Assembly (NCBI GenBank): GCA_041485445.1
Contig: JBGPJN010000066.1
Coordinates: 1 to 12,616, forward strand
Length of the DNA stretch: 12,616 nucleotides
Direction: 5' to 3'
Origin: SHYG01 sp041485445
GTDB lineage: Bacteria; Chloroflexota; Dehalococcoidia; Lucifugimonadales; UBA3495
The notes under the pieces are model-generated. The model was not told where the DNA came from. It saw only the letters and a list, made by a program, of their open reading frames with translations, and did no database searches. Positions 1 through 5,831 of this stretch are shown piece by piece; the stretch's first letter is position 1, and the number at the start of each line of letters is the position of its first letter. Position numbers and translations under genes: made by a program.

Positions 1-660
1 GCCACCAACATCCTGTGGGCCGGCCGCCGCGTGGTGGTGTGCGGCTATGGCTGGTGCGGCCGGGGCGTGGCCTCCCGCGCCCGCGGCCTGGGCGCCCTGG
101 TCATCGTCACCGAGATCAACCCCATTCGCGCCCTGGAGGCGGTGATGGATGGCTTCCAGGTCATGTCCGGGCTGGAGGCGGCCCGCACCGGGGAAGTGTT
201 CATCACCGTCACCGGCGGCCTGCACACGATTGGACCGGAGCACCTGGCGGTGATGCCCAGCGGGGCCATCCTGGCCAATAGCGGACACTTCAACGTGGAG
301 ATTGACATTCCCGCCCTGGAGGCCATGTCCACCGGCCACCGCACGTTGCGCCCCTTTGTGGAGGAGTACCAGACCAGGGACGGTCGCAAGCTGTACCTGC
401 TGGGCGAAGGCCGCCTCATTAACCTGGCCGCCGCCGAGGGCCACCCCTCCGCGGTGATGGACATGAGCTTCGCCAACCAGGCCCTCAGCGTGGAGTACCT
501 GGTGAAGAACCGGGGCAAGCTGAAACCGGGTGTCTACCCGGTCCCCAAGGAGACCGACGCCGAGGTGGGCCGGCTCAAGCTCCTGTCCATGGGCATCCAC
601 ATTGACGGGCTCACCCCAGCCCAGAAGCGGTACCAGGAAAGCTGGGAGGAAGGGACGTAA
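1..660 (+). CDS. ahcY: Adenosylhomocysteinase, C-terminal part (5' end outside window)
   Basis: This enzyme cleaves S-adenosylhomocysteine to adenosine and homocysteine in the cytoplasm, removing the inhibitory product of methyl transfer. The frame is open from base 1, so about half of the protein is visible (219 residues). The NAD-binding glycine motif VVVCGYGWCGRGVA is at visible residues 11-24. NSGHFNVEID and the GRLINLAAAEGHPS block follow, all typical of the family. The protein ends in SWEEGT and lacks the C-terminal extension ending in KPDHYRY found in most bacterial and eukaryotic enzymes. This is the short form known from archaea and Thermotoga. metK follows 158 bases downstream on the same strand, so adjacent genes make SAM and recycle its product. 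The identification is secure; the missing start prevents comment on its promoter. Confidence 0.96.
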   Translation, partial: ATNILWAGRRVVVCGYGWCGRGVASRARGLGALVIVTEINPIRALEAVMDGFQVMSGLEAARTGEVFITVTGGLHTIGPEHLAVMPSGAILANSGHFNVEIDIPALEAMSTGHRTLRPFVEEYQTRDGRKLYLLGEGRLINLAAAEGHPSAVMDMSFANQALSVEYLVKNRGKLKPGVYPVPKETDAEVGRLKLLSMGIHIDGLTPAQKRYQESWEEGT

Positions 661-696
661 GTCGCCTTGCCTTGACTGCTAAACTGGCTTCTCCAC

Positions 697-758
697 CCGC
701 TCACCCTGAGCTTGTCGAAGGGCATAGGCGAGTGGTTCGACAAACTCACCACGAGCGG
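697..758. repeat. Dispersed REP-like imperfect palindrome between ahcY and metK
   Basis: The arm TGAGCTTGTCGAA (707-719) pairs with TTCGACAAACTCA (736-748) at 12 of 13 positions. An outer stem CCGCTC (697-702) pairs with GAGCGG (753-758). The loop is 16 bases. The core words CTGAGCTTGTCGAAGG and GTTCGACAAACTCACCACGAG are ones I recall as dispersed intergenic repeats in many environmental bacterial genomes. Only one copy is in this window. It could fold in the mRNA between ahcY and metK, but it has no T-tract, so I do not call it a terminator. Confidence 0.7.
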
Positions 759-818
759 TTTAGGGCTGAATGCAAGGCTGGTTAGTACCCAATCTACACG
801 GGAGAAGGATTTGACAAA

Positions 819-2063
819 ATGGGACTGCTGTTTCTGGAATCCCCAAGCTATCTGCTGACCTCGGAGTCGGTGACGGAAGGTCACCCCGACAAGCTGTGCG
901 ACCAGATCTCCGACGCGGTGCTGGACACCGTGATGCGCAACGACCCCATGGGGCGGGTGGCCTGCGAATGCTGCGTCACCAACGGCCTGGTGGTGGTCAT
1001 GGGCGAAATCTCCACCAACTCCTACGTGGACGTGGCGGGCATCGTGCGCGACACCCTGCGCGTGGCGGGTTACACCAAAGCGGACTACGGCATCGACGCC
1101 AAGAGCTGCGGCGTGGCGGTGTCCATCCAGGAGCAGTCCGCCGACATCAGCGCCGGAGTGAGCAAGGCGCTGGAGGTGCGCGCGCCGCACGCCCGCACCA
1201 GAGAGGAGGAGTTGGACTCCACGGGCGCCGGCGACCAGGGCATGATGGTGGGCTTTGCCTGCAACGAGACCCCGGAGCTGATGCCTCTGACCGTCACCCT
1301 GTCCCACAAGCTGGTGCAAAAGCTGGCCCAGGTCCGCAAGGAGGGCATCCTCCCTTACCTGCGCCCCGACGGCAAGTCCCAGGTCACCGTGGAGTACCGC
1401 TACGGGGTGCCCCACCGGGTGCATACTGTGGTGGTCAGCGCCCAGCACGAGCCGGAGGTGACCCAGGAGAAGATCGCCCAGGACATCAAGCGGGAGGTGA
1501 TCCAGAAGGTCATCCCCGCCAAGTACCTGGACGCACAGACCCGGTACTACATCAACCCCAGCGGGCGGTTCGTCATCGGCGGCCCGGCGGGGGACACCGG
1601 ACTGACGGGGCGCAAGATTCTGGTGGACAGCTACGGCGGCATCGCCCGCCACGGCGGCGGCGCCTTCTCCGGCAAGGACCCCACCAAGGTGGACCGCTCG
1701 GGGGCCTACGCCGCCCGCTACGTGGCCAAGAACCTGGTAGCAGCCGGCCTGGCCGACCGCGTGGAGGTCATCGTCTCCTACGCCATCGGCATGGCCCACC
1801 CCATCTCCGTCAGCGTGGAGACTTTTAATACCAACCACGTGGACAACGAGGTCATCGAGAAACTCATCGCCAAGCACTTCGACCTGCGGCCCGCCGCCAT
1901 CATCCACGACCTGGACCTGCGCCGGCCCATCTACAAGCAGGTGGCGGCCTACGGCCACTTCGGCCGCGACGACCTGGACCTGCCCTGGGAGCGCACCGAC
2001 AAGGCGGACCTCCTGCGCAAGGAGGCCGGGCTGGCCCCCGCCAGGGCCAACAGCCGGGCATAA
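819..2063 (+). CDS. metK: S-adenosylmethionine synthetase (methionine adenosyltransferase)
   Basis: MetK makes SAM from methionine and ATP in the cytoplasm, releasing phosphate and pyrophosphate. The product is 414 residues, close to the usual bacterial length of about 380-420. Signature motifs are present in order: EGHPDK (20-25) at the ATP site, GAGDQG (136-141), the phosphate-binding DTGLTGRKI (259-267), and the glycine-rich GGGAFSGKDPTKVDRS (279-294). The ATG at 819 is preceded by GGAGAAGG (801-808) at a 10-base spacing, which supports this start. ahcY lies upstream on the same strand, so the two may share a methyl-cycle transcript with the repeat hairpin at 697-758 between them. I found no recognisable SAM riboswitch in the 158-base leader. 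A perfect palindrome lies 26 bases after the stop. Confidence 0.98.
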   Translation: MGLLFLESPSYLLTSESVTEGHPDKLCDQISDAVLDTVMRNDPMGRVACECCVTNGLVVVMGEISTNSYVDVAGIVRDTLRVAGYTKADYGIDAKSCGVAVSIQEQSADISAGVSKALEVRAPHARTREEELDSTGAGDQGMMVGFACNETPELMPLTVTLSHKLVQKLAQVRKEGILPYLRPDGKSQVTVEYRYGVPHRVHTVVVSAQHEPEVTQEKIAQDIKREVIQKVIPAKYLDAQTRYYINPSGRFVIGGPAGDTGLTGRKILVDSYGGIARHGGGAFSGKDPTKVDRSGAYAARYVAKNLVAAGLADRVEVIVSYAIGMAHPISVSVETFNTNHVDNEVIEKLIAKHFDLRPAAIIHDLDLRRPIYKQVAAYGHFGRDDLDLPWERTDKADLLRKEAGLAPARANSRA

Positions 2064-2089
2064 TCAGCCCAGGGAAGAACCAAGAACCG

Positions 2090-2127
2090 GCGAAGCAGGG
2101 GCGGAGCTAGCTCCGCCCCTGCTTCGC
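2090..2127. terminator. Perfect 38-base palindrome after metK, probable terminator
   Basis: The two 19-base arms are exact reverse complements with no spacer. The arms read GCGAAGCAGGGGCGGAGCT and its complement. In RNA this gives a very stable GC-rich hairpin in which a few central bases would open as the loop. CCCAGGGAAG (2068-2077) can extend the stem imperfectly against CTTCCCTTCCCTCTGGG downstream. The following sequence is pyrimidine-rich (ACTCTTCCCTTCCC) but has no true T-run. It therefore fits a weak intrinsic terminator or an mRNA 3' stabiliser for metK. A symmetrical protein-binding site is the alternative. Confidence 0.65.
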
Positions 2128-2255
2128 ACTCTTCCCTTCCCTCTGGGACTGACGGGGCTGATAATTGTAGATAACCCCCGTCCGCGCCACGCCGGAGCGG
2201 GCCGGGTTAGCTTGTCTGGGGCGTTGTCGGTACGTCACGTCCCGCGGAGGATGCC

Positions 2256-3671
2256 ATGCCAGCACAGATTAAGTTCGGCACCGACGGCTGGCGGGCCATC
2301 ATTGCCAGAGACTTCACTTTCGCTAACGTGGCCCGCTGCGCCCAGGGACTGTCGGACTACCTCAAGGAACGCGGCACCGCCGGCCAGGGGCTGGTGGTGG
2401 GGTACGACACCCGCTTCCTCTCCCGCGAGTTCGCCGAGACCGTCGCCCAGGTGGCGGCGGCCAACGGCCTGCACGTGCTCCTGGCGGACAAGGCCGCGCC
2501 CACTCCGGTCATCAGCTTCAGCGTGCTGCACCGCCATGCCGGCGCCGCCGCCATCATCACCGCCAGCCACAACGCCGCCAGCTACAACGGCTTCAAGTTC
2601 AAGCCGGAGTACGGCGGCAGCGCCACCCAGGAGATCACCGACCGGCTGGAGGCGTGCATTCAGGCGGTGCGCCGACCTCGCATCACCACCCTGGCCAAGG
2701 CGCGCGCTAAAGGGTTGGTGGAGGAGTTTGACCCGGCGCCGCCCTACCTGGCGCGCATCGGGTCGCTGGTGCACCTGCCCGCCATCCAGAACGCCGGGCT
2801 CAAGGTCATGGTGGACGCCATGTACGGCGCGGGCGCCGGGTACATCCCCACCCTCATCTCCGGCGGACGCACCACGGTGGAAGAGCTCCACGGCATCCGC
2901 AACCCGGCCTTTCCCGGCATGGAGCAGCCCGAGCCCATCGCCCACAACCTGACCGAGCTGGCCCGCTGCGTGCCCCTGGCCCAAGCCTCCGTGGGGCTGG
3001 CCCTGGACGGCGACGCCGACCGCGTGGGCCTGCTGGACGAGACCGGCGCCTTCATCACCACTCTGCAGGTGTTCTCGCTGCTGGCCCTCTACCTGCTGGA
3101 GCAGAAGGGGGAGCGGGGCGCCCTGGTGAAGGGGGTCACCTCCTCCAGCATGCTGAACCAGCTGGGGGAGAAGTTTGGCGTGGCGGTGCACGAGATGCCG
3201 GTGGGGTTCAAGCACATCGGCCCCAAGTTCGCCGAGGTGGACGCACTGATGGGCGGCGAGGAGAGTGGCGGGTTCGCCTTCCGGGGCCACATCCCGGAGC
3301 GGGACGGCATCCTCAGCGCCCTCTACCTTTTGGAGTTCATGGCCCGCACCGGCAAGTCCCCCGCGGCGCTGGTGCGGCACCTCTTCGATCAGGTGGGCCC
3401 CCACTACTACCACCGCCGGGACGTGACCTTCGACCCCGCGGACCGGGCACGAATCCTCGAACGTCTCAACAGCAACCGGTGGACCGACCTGGCGGGGATG
3501 CCCATACGCCAGTGGGACCGCATTGACGGCCGCCGCCTGATCCTGGACAAGGCGTGGCTGGCCGCCCGGTTCTCCGGCACCGAGCCGCTGCTGCGCATCT
3601 ACTGTGAGGCCGACCAGCCCCAAACGGTGCAGAAGCTGCTGGACGCCGCGGCGGAGTACCTGGGGGTGTAG
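2256..3671 (+). CDS. Phosphohexomutase (phosphoglucomutase/phosphomannomutase family)
   Basis: Alpha-D-phosphohexomutases move phosphate between C1 and C6 of hexose phosphates, feeding cell-envelope sugar and glycogen pathways. The 471-residue protein has all four family signatures. FGTDGWR is at 7-13. The phosphoserine loop TASHN is at 102-106, with Ser104 the expected phosphorylated residue. The metal loop DGDADR is at 251-256. The sugar-specificity loop GGEESGG is at 333-339. The phosphate-binding loop RFSGTEPLLRIY is at 438-449. The start ATG is set by GGAGG (2246-2250), five bases upstream; an ATG at 2251 is out of frame. The substrate (glucose, mannose or glucosamine phosphate) cannot be decided from sequence, so no symbol is given. 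The neighbours do not narrow it. Confidence 0.94.
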   Translation: MPAQIKFGTDGWRAIIARDFTFANVARCAQGLSDYLKERGTAGQGLVVGYDTRFLSREFAETVAQVAAANGLHVLLADKAAPTPVISFSVLHRHAGAAAIITASHNAASYNGFKFKPEYGGSATQEITDRLEACIQAVRRPRITTLAKARAKGLVEEFDPAPPYLARIGSLVHLPAIQNAGLKVMVDAMYGAGAGYIPTLISGGRTTVEELHGIRNPAFPGMEQPEPIAHNLTELARCVPLAQASVGLALDGDADRVGLLDETGAFITTLQVFSLLALYLLEQKGERGALVKGVTSSSMLNQLGEKFGVAVHEMPVGFKHIGPKFAEVDALMGGEESGGFAFRGHIPERDGILSALYLLEFMARTGKSPAALVRHLFDQVGPHYYHRRDVTFDPADRARILERLNSNRWTDLAGMPIRQWDRIDGRRLILDKAWLAARFSGTEPLLRIYCEADQPQTVQKLLDAAAEYLGV

Positions 3672-3679
3672 CTCCCCTC

Positions 3680-3743
3680 TTCACACCTCCTTCACGCCCG
3701 CCCCGCCGGTTTTCACGCGGGGTTCACCCCCCTGCCTTAGCAT
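3680..3743 (+). promoter_or_regulatory. Candidate tandem Pho-box-like operator and promoter for the GNAT gene
   Basis: The pentamer TTCAC occurs four times, starting at 3680, 3691, 3712 and 3723. Spacings are 11, 21 and 11 bases, about one, two and one helical turns on the same face. Paired 11-base direct repeats with a TTCA core are the known format of PhoB/PhoP operators; the unit GGTTCACCCCC (3721-3731) resembles the actinobacterial PhoP half-site. A -10-like TAGCAT (3738-3743) lies 9 bases after the last TTCACC, matching Pho promoters where the repeats replace the -35. A small GC hairpin, CCCCGC (3701-3706) with GCGGGG (3717-3722), overlaps this region and could instead serve termination of the upstream gene. 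Phosphate control is inference only. Confidence 0.4.
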
Positions 3744-3799
3744 GGTTACATTGGGCCGAGGGGTACTCTCCCGGCCAGGCAACTTGGAGGTGCGGCGAG

Positions 3800-4396
3800 A
3801 TGACTACGGTTATATATCCCATACCCGGATACCCCACAGTTTACCTGACCGAAGACAGCCAGCAGATCACCATCCGGCCCATGGTGCCCGGCGACGAGAA
3901 GGCCTTGTTGGACTTCTTCCGGCGCATACCCCAGGAGGACCGGTTCTACCTGAAGGAAGACGTGACCTCGCCCCAGGTGATCCACCGGTGGGCCGAGTCT
4001 CTGGACTACAGCCGCGCGCTGCCCCTGCTGGCCATCATGGACAACAAGATTGTGGCCGACGGCACGCTGCACCACCGGCGGGCCGGCGCCCGGCGGCACA
4101 TCGGCGAAGTGCGGGTGGTGGTGGACCCGGCCTACCGCAACCGCGGGGTGGGCCGCGGGCTGCTGCACAAGCTGGTTGAGGTGGCGCGGGACCAGGGCGT
4201 GGAGAAGCTGATGTTTGAGGTGGTGGCGGATACCGAGGAAGCGGCGAAGCACACCGCCCAGGTGCTGGGATTCGTGCCCATCGCGGCGCTGCCGGGGCAC
4301 GTGAAGGACTACTGCGGCGGCAGGCACGACCTGGTCATCATGGAGCTTCGCCTGGGCGCACCGGAGGTGGAGGAGCCCTACGAGAACGTCTTTTAG
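3800..4396 (+). CDS. GNAT-family N-acetyltransferase
   Basis: GNAT enzymes transfer an acetyl group from acetyl-CoA to an amine; the substrate here is unknown. The protein has 198 residues. An N-terminal segment of about 20 residues precedes the fold, which begins at ITIRPMVPGDE. The acetyl-CoA motif A spans VRVVVDPAYRNRGVGRG, with the pyrophosphate-binding RNRGVG. A later HTAQVLGFVP element matches motif B. The layout resembles GNAT domains related to the Pat protein-lysine acetyltransferases, but no regulatory domain is attached, so this is only a hint. GGAGG (3786-3790) lies nine bases before the ATG. It sits alone behind the TTCAC-repeat region and ends 41 bases from the convergent selenoprotein gene. 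GNAT is certain; the function is not. Confidence 0.9.
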   Translation: MTTVIYPIPGYPTVYLTEDSQQITIRPMVPGDEKALLDFFRRIPQEDRFYLKEDVTSPQVIHRWAESLDYSRALPLLAIMDNKIVADGTLHHRRAGARRHIGEVRVVVDPAYRNRGVGRGLLHKLVEVARDQGVEKLMFEVVADTEEAAKHTAQVLGFVPIAALPGHVKDYCGGRHDLVIMELRLGAPEVEEPYENVF

Positions 4397-4437
4397 CTGA
4401 CCCAAAGGCCGGAAATACGCGACGGGAAGGCGGCCCG

Positions 4438-4749
4438 CTACCGTCGTTCCAGGGCGGCCACGCCGCCGGGTATCTCCACCTGGGCCTCCAGGCGGCGCCA
4501 GAACAAGAACCGCCCCAGGCCGATGTCCAGGCGGCGGGCCCGGCTGGCCAGCTCGGGGGCCACTAACAGCTCCAGACCCTCCTGCCGCACCACCTGGTAG
4601 CGAGAGGTGTTGCGGCGTCCCACGTAGGTATCCACCGATACCTCAGGACTGGCGCCGGTTCAAGAGCTGCACCAGATCAGGTCCACCACGGCGCGCCCGC
4701 CTTTCTTCTGGATATGGGCCAGGGCTTCCGAGCTAACGGCGATGTCCAT
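4438..4749 (-). CDS. Probable small selenoprotein with in-frame UGA (Sec30), CC/Se-motif type
   Basis: One frame runs from ATG at 4749 to TAG at 4438 (103 residues), interrupted only by TGA at 4660-4662, codon 30. The start has a strong site, AGGAGG (4756-4761), six bases upstream, and overlaps the end of yqeK by 17 bases. The residues around the UGA read VVDLIWCSSUTGASPEVSV, placing Sec next to a cysteine (Cys27), as in a redox or metal site. The second half continues coherently, ending in a hydrophobic LDIGLGRFLFWRRLE segment. A SECIS-like hairpin follows the UGA. The layout matches my memory of a small 'CC/Se motif (seleno)protein' family whose biochemical role is unknown; I could not check this. 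Alternatives are a sequencing error or mutation of a Cys codon, or two ORFs: GAGG lies five bases before a GTG at 4635, which could start a 65-residue product. No signal peptide or membrane segment is seen. Confidence 0.75.
4612..4662 (-). promoter_or_regulatory. Candidate bacterial SECIS element (selenocysteine insertion signal)
   Basis: Downstream of the UGA (4662-4660) the mRNA folds into GGUAUC (4642-4637), loop GGUG (4636-4633), and GAUACC (4632-4627), a perfect 6-bp stem. A lower stem GUCCU (4649-4645) pairs with GGGAC (4621-4617) across a small internal loop. GGC (4656-4654) with GCC (4616-4614) can extend it. The loop begins 23 bases after the UGA and starts with G. Known bacterial SECIS elements lie within the coding region just after the UGA, with a short stem and a G in the first loop positions, bound by SelB. 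The fit is seen by eye; no folding program or covariance test was run. Confidence 0.68.
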
Positions 4750-5368
4750 CCGTTTCCTCCTGGGATTCTACCGGGGCGGTCTGGGGTTGCCGCGCCAGCA
4801 GGCCGTTGCGGGCCTCCACCATGGCCGGGTGCACCAGCTGACCTTGGCGGGTAAGAGAGACCAGCTCCCGGCTTAGAAATTCCAGCATGGCCCGGTCCAG
4901 GTCTTCCATGGCGATCCGGCGAAGCAGCGGCAGGTAAGGATAGCGCCCAATTTTCTGGGGGTCCAGCTTGTCGGCCAGGAAGACCACCTGGCCCAGCGGG
5001 TCCAGGCCGGCGTGGCCGGTGGTGTGCCAGTAGACCGTCCAGTAGAGGGTGGGGGAATCCAGGCCGTCCTCCAAGCGGAGCAGCTCGGCCCCCACCGGGC
5101 CGTGGAGCAGCACCGGCGCCTGCCGCTCCACCAAGCCCATGGGCAACTCCAAGGCCGCCGCCCGTCGCAGCAACTCCCCGCCGGGCATGGCGCGGGCCAC
5201 GTCGTGGGCCAGGGCGCCCAGGGCGGCCTGCCGGGGGTCCACGCCGTGGCGGCAGGCCAGCTCCTGGGCCAGGTCTTTGACCCGATGAACGTGGGCCTGC
5301 AGACCGGCGGGCAGGACGGCCAGCCGGGCCTGGAGCCGCGGCAGCAGCGGGTCCGCCGGGGCGGGCAC
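4733..5368 (-). CDS. yqeK: YqeK-like HD-domain hydrolase (probable symmetrical Ap4A hydrolase)
   Basis: YqeK proteins are HD-superfamily metal-dependent enzymes that split diadenosine tetraphosphate symmetrically into two ADP. The 211-residue product has the metal ligands in order: His28 in HVHRV, His55-Asp56 in ALAHDVAR, His89 in LLHGPVGAELL, His115 in YWHTTG, and Asp133 in VVFLADKLDP. The WHTTG and ADKLDP motifs are characteristic of YqeK rather than HD proteins in general. The start is a GTG two bases after the HIT stop codon, with no clear Shine-Dalgarno of its own, so re-initiation is likely. The last 17 bases overlap the start of the selenoprotein gene, and that gene's ribosome site lies inside yqeK. 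A C-terminal tail of about 20 residues is probably disordered. Confidence 0.88.
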   Translation of the reverse strand: MPAPADPLLPRLQARLAVLPAGLQAHVHRVKDLAQELACRHGVDPRQAALGALAHDVARAMPGGELLRRAAALELPMGLVERQAPVLLHGPVGAELLRLEDGLDSPTLYWTVYWHTTGHAGLDPLGQVVFLADKLDPQKIGRYPYLPLLRRIAMEDLDRAMLEFLSRELVSLTRQGQLVHPAMVEARNGLLARQPQTAPVESQEETDGHRR

Positions 5369-5370
5369 GC

Positions 5371-5718
5371 CTAGCCCATGGCCCGCAGCTTGCGCCCGGC
5401 CATCAGGTGCATGTGGAGATGGTCAAGCTCCTGGCCCGAGTCCTGACCCTGGTTCAGCGTCAGGCGAAATCCGCTGAGGGTAACGCCCTCCCGCCGGGCC
5501 ATCTCTTCGGCCACCACAAAGAGGTGGCCCATGATGGGCACCTGGCCGGGGCCGACGTAGGCCAGAGAGTTCAGGTGCTGGTTGGGGACCACCAGCAGGT
5601 GGACCGGGGCCTTGGGGTTGATGTCCCGCACCACAAAGACTCGCTCATCCCGGTAGATGGGGGAGGGATGCACCGGGTCTTTAGCCATGTTGCAGAAGAC
5701 GCATTGTTTGGTGGTCAT
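5371..5718 (-). CDS. HIT-family (histidine triad, HINT-like) nucleotide hydrolase
   Basis: HIT proteins hydrolyse or transfer nucleotides from AMP-lysine-type or dinucleoside polyphosphate substrates. This 115-residue protein matches the HINT length. It carries CVFC (6-9), the zinc-binding type of start common in HINT proteins, then HLLVVPNQH. The catalytic triad HLHMHLMAGR has histidines at 100, 102 and 104. The GQDSGQELDHLH context is typical of the family. GGAGG (5729-5733 on the complement) lies ten bases before the ATG at 5718. It is the first gene of a three-gene set with yqeK and the UGA-containing gene. Two nucleotide-hydrolase families side by side suggest a shared role in clearing adenylated nucleotides such as Ap4A, though the exact substrate is not shown by sequence. 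Confidence 0.93.
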   Translation of the reverse strand: MTTKQCVFCNMAKDPVHPSPIYRDERVFVVRDINPKAPVHLLVVPNQHLNSLAYVGPGQVPIMGHLFVVAEEMARREGVTLSGFRLTLNQGQDSGQELDHLHMHLMAGRKLRAMG

Positions 5719-5740
5719 GAGGGCCTTGCCTCCATCTCAA

Positions 5741-5754
5741 CGCCGGGCCCGGCG
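5741..5754. repeat. GC-rich 14-base perfect palindrome in the HIT leader
   Basis: CGCCGGGCCCGGCG reads identically on both strands and lies between the extended -10 and the HIT ribosome site. It sits within a longer GC-rich stretch that has a second GCGCC half. It could form a leader hairpin or a symmetric protein site, but no function can be assigned. Confidence 0.4.
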
Positions 5755-5796
5755 CCGGGCTTGGACCTGCCACGGCGTTGCAGGTTACGGAGGCTG

Positions 5797-5825
5797 AGTA
5801 TACCAGGAACGGCCTGCGTGAGAAA
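5797..5825 (-). promoter_or_regulatory. Extended -10 promoter for the HIT-yqeK-selenoprotein operon
   Basis: On the minus strand TGGTATACT gives a -10 TATACT (5802-5797) preceded by TGn, the extended -10 format. A poor -35 candidate, TTTCTC (5825-5820), lies 17 bases upstream. The promoter overlies the short gap after the acyl-CoA dehydrogenase stop at 5832. A transcript starting near 5790 would have a leader of about 70 bases before the HIT ATG. This would let the three-gene operon be transcribed independently of the cupin-dehydrogenase pair. Confidence 0.5.
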
Positions 5826-5831
5826 GGCGGG

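Noticed and set aside
661..818. SAM or SAH riboswitch in the metK leader
   Set aside because: Apart from the REP-like hairpin I see no conserved riboswitch core.
534..1958. Long minus-strand open frame opposite metK
   Set aside because: It is the complement of metK and shows low-complexity His/Val/Gly composition with no domain; metK has all signature motifs.
2235..3623. Long minus-strand open frame opposite the phosphohexomutase
   Set aside because: It mirrors a well-supported gene in high-GC DNA and has no recognisable motif.
4397..4437. Bidirectional terminator between the convergent genes
   Set aside because: No stem with a T-tract on either strand is visible in the 41 bases.
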